Shown here piece after piece: positions 16,820 to 20,687 of a stretch of 20,687 nucleotides of DNA. Source of the DNA: CAZRQL01 sp964602415 (GTDB taxonomy: Bacteria > Bacteroidota > Bacteroidia > Cytophagales > Flammeovirgaceae). Below the pieces are notes generated by a model. That model searched no databases. It was not told the origin of the DNA and was given only the letters and a program-made list of their open reading frames with translations. A program made the position numbers and the translations under genes. Positions within the stretch are counted from its first letter, which is position 1, and each line of letters opens with the position of its first letter. The DNA is taken from the NCBI GenBank assembly GCA_964602415.1, contig CAZRQL010000042.1, forward strand, positions 1-20,687, written 5' to 3'.

Positions 16820-17365
16820 CTATATAAACTTGTACACATTTTCAGGACTAACACACACATCAAGCCTCACATCGTAAGGCTCAACATCTTGGATTAGTTC
16901 AACAGCCTCAAATAGCGAAACCCCGATTTTTTTGGCTTGGCTTGTGGCCAGTATCCTGTCGTAATACCCTCCGCCATAGCCGACTCGGTAGCCTTTTTTG
17001 TCAAAACACAGCAACGGGACAAGCACCCAATCCCAATCTCCTTCGTACCAAACAGGCTCGGCAGGCTCTTGCGTGCCAAACTTGCCTGTGATAAGGTTGC
17101 CGCTGTAACGGGCATGTCTCAAAATCCCTTTTCCAACCACCACGGGAATGAATAGTTCTATTTGGTAATCAAGAATTTGTTTGATAAACGGCCAAATATC
17201 AGGCTCTTTGCCTATGGGTAAAAAAGTGTGAATTTTTTTTGGCTTTTCTTTTGTAAACCAATCCATTAGCTTGATATTAATCCTTTCGCTCAGTTCTTGG
17301 TGTTCGCAGACAGAAAGCCGTTTTCGTCTTTGGAGGTAGGTTTGTCGCAATTCTTGTTTTGTCAT
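16820..17365 (-). CDS. 5-formyltetrahydrofolate cyclo-ligase
   Basis: ATP-dependent conversion of 5-formyl-THF to 5,10-methenyl-THF, returning the storage form of folate to the one-carbon pool. The 181-residue product opens with MTKQELRQTYLQRRKRLS, as usual for the family, and has FLPIGKEPD near 48-56, a substrate-loop segment around KFGTQEP and the signature GYGGGYYDR (129-137). The start at 17365 is chosen over an upstream in-frame ATG (17428) because the family motif begins here, the length matches the usual 180-200, and the extra 21 codons are antisense to the DUF2256 gene. The start codon overlaps the DUF2256 start in one CATG, so its promoter must lie inside that gene. Confidence 0.93.
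   Translation of the reverse strand: MTKQELRQTYLQRRKRLSVCEHQELSERINIKLMDWFTKEKPKKIHTFLPIGKEPDIWPFIKQILDYQIELFIPVVVGKGILRHARYSGNLITGKFGTQEPAEPVWYEGDWDWVLVPLLCFDKKGYRVGYGGGYYDRILATSQAKKIGVSLFEAVELIQDVEPYDVRLDVCVSPENVYKFI
17337..17344 (+). promoter_or_regulatory. Candidate -7 element for the DUF2256-M28 operon
   Basis: TAGGTTTG is an exact match to TAnnTTTG, 19 nt before the DUF2256 ATG and inside the 5' end of the divergent cyclo-ligase gene. No TTG stands at a good -33 distance, so support rests on the -7 match and position. Confidence 0.35.
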
Positions 17366-17528
17366 GAAAAAAGAGTTTTTGCCCGAAAAAATATGCCCAA
17401 TTTGCCATCGGCCTTTCAAATGGCGCAAGAAATGGGAAAAAAACTGGGAAAATGTAATTTATTGTAGCCAACGATGCAGAAACTCCTCAAAGTCCAATAC
17501 CAATACAGTGAAAAAACCGATAAAATAG
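17364..17528 (+). CDS. DUF2256 zinc-ribbon small protein
   Basis: A 54-residue protein that is easy to miss. It carries the DUF2256 pattern: C11-PI-C14-HRPFKWRKKW, then W28, then YC34-SQR-C38, a four-cysteine zinc-ribbon-like arrangement, followed by a short basic, Ser/Asn-rich tail. Function is unknown; in other bacteria these proteins often sit beside cryptochrome/photolyase genes, which are not seen here. Its ATG (17364-17366) shares bases with the divergent cyclo-ligase start (17363-17365) in the palindrome CATG. It ends 12 nt before the M28 peptidase ATG, so the two are probably one transcript. Family call is from the conserved Cys/Trp spacing, which is highly specific. Confidence 0.87.
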   Translation: MKKEFLPEKICPICHRPFKWRKKWEKNWENVIYCSQRCRNSSKSNTNTVKKPIK

Positions 17529-17540
17529 TTATTTTTGAGG

Positions 17541-18440
17541 ATGAAAAAGATTTGTGTTGCTTTGCTGCTTTGGCCTTTTTGGCTCAAAGCCCAGGAGTTT
17601 GACTCAACCAGGATGCTTACTTATCTAAAGCATCTTTCTTCGCCTCAGATGGAAGGCCGCAAAACCGATACACCCGGAGCCAAAAGAGCCGCTCAATACA
17701 TAGCCTCAGAGTTAAAGAAAATGGACATCGAGCCTATGGGGGCCTCTTATTTTCAGCCTTTTGAATTCAAAGATTCAAAGACCAAGACCCACTACCGCGC
17801 CGAAAATGTGATTGGTTTTGTCAAAGGGACTCGGCATCCCGACCGCTACCTGTTGCTATCGGCGCACTATGACCACTTGGGTACAAGTGGAGACACCACC
17901 TACTACGGGGCAGACGACAACGCCTCCGGTGTGGCTCTGCTGCTCGAGTTGGCCAATTACCTGAGCAAACACAAGCCGCACCACTCTGTTATCTTTGCGG
18001 CCTTTGATGGGGAAGAGTTGGGCTTGCAAGGCTCCGAGCACTTTGTCAAACACCCTCCCATCGCACTGAAATCCATTATTGTAAACCTAAATTTTGATAT
18101 GGTGGCCAGAGCCGACAAAGGCACAATCTGGATGGCAGGCACCAAACAATACCCAACTCTCAAGCCCCTAACCGATTACTTAGCCCAATACAACCAACCC
18201 TTTTTGGCTTTCAAAGTAGGCTATGACGGCACAAATCCCAATCAAAAAAATTGGACTGAGTCCTCAGACCATTACAATTTTCATAAGAAAAAAGTCCCTT
18301 TTCTGTATTTTGGCGTTGAAGACCACAGAGACTACCACAAATCAACTGATAAATTTGAGAAAATCAACCCCGCTATTTACTTCCAAATCTGTAAGCGAAT
18401 TTGTCAGGCCATTGTTTGGTACGATGATTTTTTGAAATGA
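17541..18440 (+). CDS. M28 family zinc metallopeptidase (exported)
   Basis: A 299-residue aminopeptidase-like enzyme that should cleave N-terminal residues from peptides outside the cytoplasm. A signal peptide ends at about LKA-Q (16-18). The two-zinc site of family M28 is complete: SAHYDH (H109), GADDNASG (D125/D126), FDGEELGLQGS (E158-E159), LNFDMVAR (D186) and DYHKSTD (H266), with SSDHYNF at 241-247. A TTG 6 nt upstream could be read as a start, but ATG 17541 places the signal peptide directly and is preferred. It lies 12 nt downstream of the DUF2256 gene. The stop is 4 nt from the stop of the convergent retropepsin-like gene. Family sure; substrate unknown. Confidence 0.95.
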   Translation: MKKICVALLLWPFWLKAQEFDSTRMLTYLKHLSSPQMEGRKTDTPGAKRAAQYIASELKKMDIEPMGASYFQPFEFKDSKTKTHYRAENVIGFVKGTRHPDRYLLLSAHYDHLGTSGDTTYYGADDNASGVALLLELANYLSKHKPHHSVIFAAFDGEELGLQGSEHFVKHPPIALKSIIVNLNFDMVARADKGTIWMAGTKQYPTLKPLTDYLAQYNQPFLAFKVGYDGTNPNQKNWTESSDHYNFHKKKVPFLYFGVEDHRDYHKSTDKFEKINPAIYFQICKRICQAIVWYDDFLK

Positions 18441-18444
18441 TTGA

Positions 18445-19680
18445 TCAATTTATCAAGGTCAAATCTTTGACTTCAAATTTGACTTTGATAAATTTAGTAC
18501 CTCGCAAAACGATGAGCCTTAATTTTTTGGAGAGATGCCCTTGCAGGTAAAGTATCACCTCGTTGCGCTCCATTTGGGTTACATTGAAACCATTGACAAA
18601 CCGAATCTGGTCGCCCACCAATAGGCCTGCTTGTTGGGCTTGGCTGTTGGGTCGAAGGTGCACTATTTGGTACAATGGCAATTCCCCGATGGGAGAGATG
18701 ACCTCTATGCCCGTAATATTGTAACCAAAGTCTTTGGATATGAGCTTGTTGCTCTTTATGTACAATTTGCTGTTCGCATAGTCCATAATCCAATGAAACC
18801 GCACAAAAAAATCCGCTCCAATACTGCCGTTTCTGCCGCTTTGTGTCAGATGGCTAACGTATTGTTGGTGAGGGAAAAAAGAAATCGGCTTCTGAAAACC
18901 AAATTTCCCCAGTTTGAAGTGGTTCAAACGGCCTATCAAACCGTATATCTCGCCTTGCAGTCCCCGTCCCAAAAAACTCTCAAAGGCATTGGGAGGCATT
19001 TTGAATTGCTCCAAGCTGTGATAAAAAATAGAAATCGATAGGCTCGCGCCCATATCGACCAGAAGTTTGCAGTTGTGACCACGGGCATCGAAGTCTTCAA
19101 TATGGGCATACAGAAAAGCGCGGCGGCCAACAATTTCCAAATCAAAGGCTTGATACCCTAAAGGAATTTTTTTCCGAATACTTTTGGGACTGAGCGTGAG
19201 TGTTTTTTTGATGTAATTGCAAGAGATTGTAAAATTCTCAAACAAATCACTGCCTATGAGTCCGTGTATTTCCAGCCCCAAAAAACTTGACAACTCCAGC
19301 ACATCGGCAGGCAACACCAGCAAATCTTGGTCTAAAGAGATAAAATCAGCCACAATTAGCTTGTTCTTGGGGGTGTAGTAGGCATCAATAGGCTCGTTGA
19401 GTCCCAATCCCTCAACCTTATATTTTTTTGTGTAGTCGAAACTCAACTCGCTGCCCGCAGGCAAACCAAAAAGAATGGGAGTTTTGACTCCGGTATCCAC
19501 AATGAAATTCAGAGAGTCCGACTCCCCAATCTGCAATTTGATGATAATCAGGTTGTGTACCAGTTCAAAACCAATTTCTTCTGCTCTTACAACGCCCCGC
19601 AAATGGGTGTAAGTAGCACCATTGCAAAAATATGCGCTGCACATCCATGCCAAAACACACAAAAGAGTTGGTCTCATCAA
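18445..19680 (-). CDS. Retropepsin-like aspartyl protease with PDZ domain
   Basis: A 411-residue exported protein with a signal peptide ending near FCNGA. Two retropepsin-like halves follow: FIVDTGVKTPIL with Asp62-Thr-Gly, and LLVDMGASLSIS with Asp209-Met-Gly, where the usual Thr/Ser is Met. The HGLIGSDLFENF and GSIGADFF segments match the hydrophobic-Gly flap-side motifs of these folds. Residues about 335-405 are a PDZ domain (NSQAQQAGLLVGDQIRFVNGF). Related proteins are annotated as aspartyl proteases with PDZ domains in Bacteroidota; substrate unknown. With Met in the second motif, activity should be tested and not assumed. The carboxypeptidase-regulatory-like gene upstream is 76 nt away on the same strand and may be in the same transcript. 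Confidence 0.85.
   Translation of the reverse strand: MMRPTLLCVLAWMCSAYFCNGATYTHLRGVVRAEEIGFELVHNLIIIKLQIGESDSLNFIVDTGVKTPILFGLPAGSELSFDYTKKYKVEGLGLNEPIDAYYTPKNKLIVADFISLDQDLLVLPADVLELSSFLGLEIHGLIGSDLFENFTISCNYIKKTLTLSPKSIRKKIPLGYQAFDLEIVGRRAFLYAHIEDFDARGHNCKLLVDMGASLSISIFYHSLEQFKMPPNAFESFLGRGLQGEIYGLIGRLNHFKLGKFGFQKPISFFPHQQYVSHLTQSGRNGSIGADFFVRFHWIMDYANSKLYIKSNKLISKDFGYNITGIEVISPIGELPLYQIVHLRPNSQAQQAGLLVGDQIRFVNGFNVTQMERNEVILYLQGHLSKKLRLIVLRGTKFIKVKFEVKDLTLIN
18447..18494. repeat. 17-bp inverted repeat at convergent gene ends
   Basis: AATTTATCAAGGTCAAA (18447-18463) and TTTGACTTTGATAAATT (18478-18494) pair over 17 bp with one G-T, around a 14-nt loop. The element lies just past the M28 stop and inside the 3' coding end of the retropepsin-like gene. 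There is no good T tract, so as a terminator it is atypical; it may still end M28 transcription or block read-through. Confidence 0.5.
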
Positions 19681-19756
19681 AATTTACAGACAGCGCAATT
19701 TATGGGTGATGCTTATCAAATACCTGAAATAGAGCCGATTTTTCAGCATCCAAAAC

Positions 19757-20386
19757 TTATCTATCTTTCTTTTTCAATTCTCCTTTTTTAACCGATTTGA
19801 TAAACCTCCTCCATGCAAAGGGGTCTGCTATCGAAAAAGTAGGGTGGTTGTTTTGGGTGGACTGCGCACCTATCTGCTGGTTCATAAACTGGCGATGGTT
19901 GGAACTGTAATCCATACCCATATTGGACGACATGGCCATGACCGTAGAGCTTCCCAGCGTTTGTTCGAGTCTCTCTCGCTCGCTCAACGGCAAATCCAAG
20001 GCCAAAAAAGCCTCTTTAAACAGTTCCACCGAAGAGTAGGGATAAATCGTAACGGCAGGCAATACGGTGGGTTCGGCTTTCAAATCTACGATTATGGTCA
20101 GTGCAGGGTCTTTAAAATCATCGGGAATCGCAAGTTTGTGCTTTGTATAGCCCACATAACTAAAGATTACCGTATCTCCGGGCACGGCATTGATTTGAAA
20201 AAATCCCATTGCGTTTGAAATCGTCCCCAGGCCTGCAGCCGGAATCCAGATATGCACCCCCGGCACGCCATACGAACTGTCCCCTTCCACCACCAAACCC
20301 GAAACTTTGATGATATTGGCATCGCGACCCTGCGAAAATACAAAAGAACCACTGAGCACCAACAGCAACACAACTCTATACATCAT
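19757..20386 (-). CDS. Carboxypeptidase-regulatory-like domain protein
   Basis: A 209-residue secreted or envelope protein. A signal peptide ends at about VFS-Q (17-19). Residues 27-103 form a carboxypeptidase-regulatory-like beta sandwich (VSGLVVEGDSSYGVPGVHIW, FFQINAVPGDTVIFSYVGY), the module that also precedes TonB receptor plugs. Here it stands without a plug or barrel. The rest is predicted to be alpha/coil, with a basic C-terminus (KSVKKGELKKKDR). No enzymatic motif is seen; a binding or structural role is likely. Two ATGs open the gene; either could be used. It may form a short operon with the downstream PDZ protein. Confidence 0.82.
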   Translation of the reverse strand: MMYRVVLLLVLSGSFVFSQGRDANIIKVSGLVVEGDSSYGVPGVHIWIPAAGLGTISNAMGFFQINAVPGDTVIFSYVGYTKHKLAIPDDFKDPALTIIVDLKAEPTVLPAVTIYPYSSVELFKEAFLALDLPLSERERLEQTLGSSTVMAMSSNMGMDYSSNHRQFMNQQIGAQSTQNNHPTFSIADPFAWRRFIKSVKKGELKKKDR

Positions 20387-20402
20387 TTACCATCTATTTT
20401 TA

Positions 20403-20428
20403 CAAATATAACACCCAAAAGGAAACAA
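20403..20428 (-). promoter_or_regulatory. Candidate promoter of the carboxypeptidase-like gene
   Basis: On the minus strand TATATTTG (20410-20403) is an exact TAnnTTTG match 16 nt upstream of the ATG. A TTG (20428-20426) lies 15 nt further, slightly short of the usual spacing. The leader would be about 10 nt. Confidence 0.4.
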
Positions 20429-20657
20429 AAGTGTCTCTTGCGTCCCTCAGTATGAATTACAGCATTTAAAATATTGGCTGTTAAGTATTTAAAAATGTTC
20501 ACAAAAATTGTCTAACCATCATTACAAAACAACTTTTGTTATCAATCAATTCCCACAAGCATTTCAATCCCTACATTACTCAAAAAAAGATTGATTATCA
20601 AGTTATTAACTATCATTAATGTTTAAGTAACAAAAAATTCACAAAAAATTCATATTG

Positions 20658-20687
20658 TATTTTTGATTTTTGATTTTTGATTTTTGA
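20658..20687 (+). repeat. TTTTTGA heptamer tandem repeat with embedded TAnnTTTG
   Basis: Four exact TTTTTGA units at 20660-20687, open to the window end. The first follows TA (20658-20659), making TATTTTTG, an exact match to the Bacteroidota -7 element. If a plus-strand gene lies to the right, repeat number could alter its promoter spacing or strength. Confidence 0.75.

Larger units (their letters stand above)
20387..20687. other. AT-rich intergenic region at right edge
   Basis: No convincing gene in these 301 nt. It holds the candidate promoter just described, a small ACAAAA-CAAC-TTTTGT hairpin (20524-20539), a direct double ACAAAAAATTC (20630-20640, 20641-20651), and the heptamer repeat at the edge. 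Confidence 0.6.

Noticed and set aside
17366..17428. N-terminal extension of the cyclo-ligase to ATG 17428
   Set aside because: The added residues are the antisense of the DUF2256 gene and precede the usual family start MTKQELRQ.
17474..17602. 42-residue plus-strand frame starting MQKLLKVQYQ
   Set aside because: Overlaps both DUF2256 and the M28 signal peptide in another frame; both of those have clear family motifs.

Overview
The window looks like chromosomal DNA of a Bacteroidota member (Cytophagia/Saprospiria/Flavobacteriia type; I cannot place it lower). The signs are a secreted repeat protein ending in a type IX secretion (T9SS) sorting domain, a TonB-dependent receptor with an N-terminal carboxypeptidase-regulatory-like domain paired with a DUF4249 lipoprotein, a DUF2723 membrane protein, a TruB without a PUA domain, start codons without Shine-Dalgarno sequences, and several matches to the Bacteroidota -7 promoter element TAnnTTTG.

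Layout. 1-2803 (minus): a large reading frame running off the left edge. It encodes a DnaQ-like exonuclease fused to a RecQ-family helicase, with a CX3CX2C cysteine motif between the two. This stretch and the 360-bp spacer after it are visibly more AT-rich than the rest. 3164-3880 (plus): truB, convergent with a minus-strand block and separated from it by a shared hairpin terminator. 3908-11294 (minus): DUF4249 lipoprotein and its TonB-dependent receptor (5-nt gap), a DUF218/YdcF-like membrane protein, and a 1064-residue DUF2723 protein. 11461-12156 (minus): a DUF4231 two-TM protein. 12157-12702: a divergent spacer with two palindromic elements resembling dispersed repeats.

12703-16783 (plus): a roughly 1359-residue T9SS-exported repeat protein, split into two overlapping frames by one extra base near T4-C-T5 and G7 tracts. 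16820-17365 (minus): 5-formyltetrahydrofolate cyclo-ligase. 17364-17528 (plus): a 54-residue DUF2256 zinc-ribbon gene whose start codon overlaps the divergent cyclo-ligase start in one CATG. 17541-18440 (plus): an M28 metallopeptidase, probably co-transcribed with DUF2256. 18445-20386 (minus): a retropepsin-like protein with a PDZ domain and a small carboxypeptidase-regulatory-like protein. The right edge holds a heptamer tandem repeat that starts inside a perfect TAnnTTTG.

Most genes are housekeeping or cell-envelope functions. The parts most worth a second look are the exonuclease-RecQ fusion at the left edge, the frameshifted T9SS repeat protein with its homopolymer tracts, the palindrome cluster beside it, and the overlapping CATG start pair. 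I see no CRISPR array, tRNA, rRNA or complete transposon.
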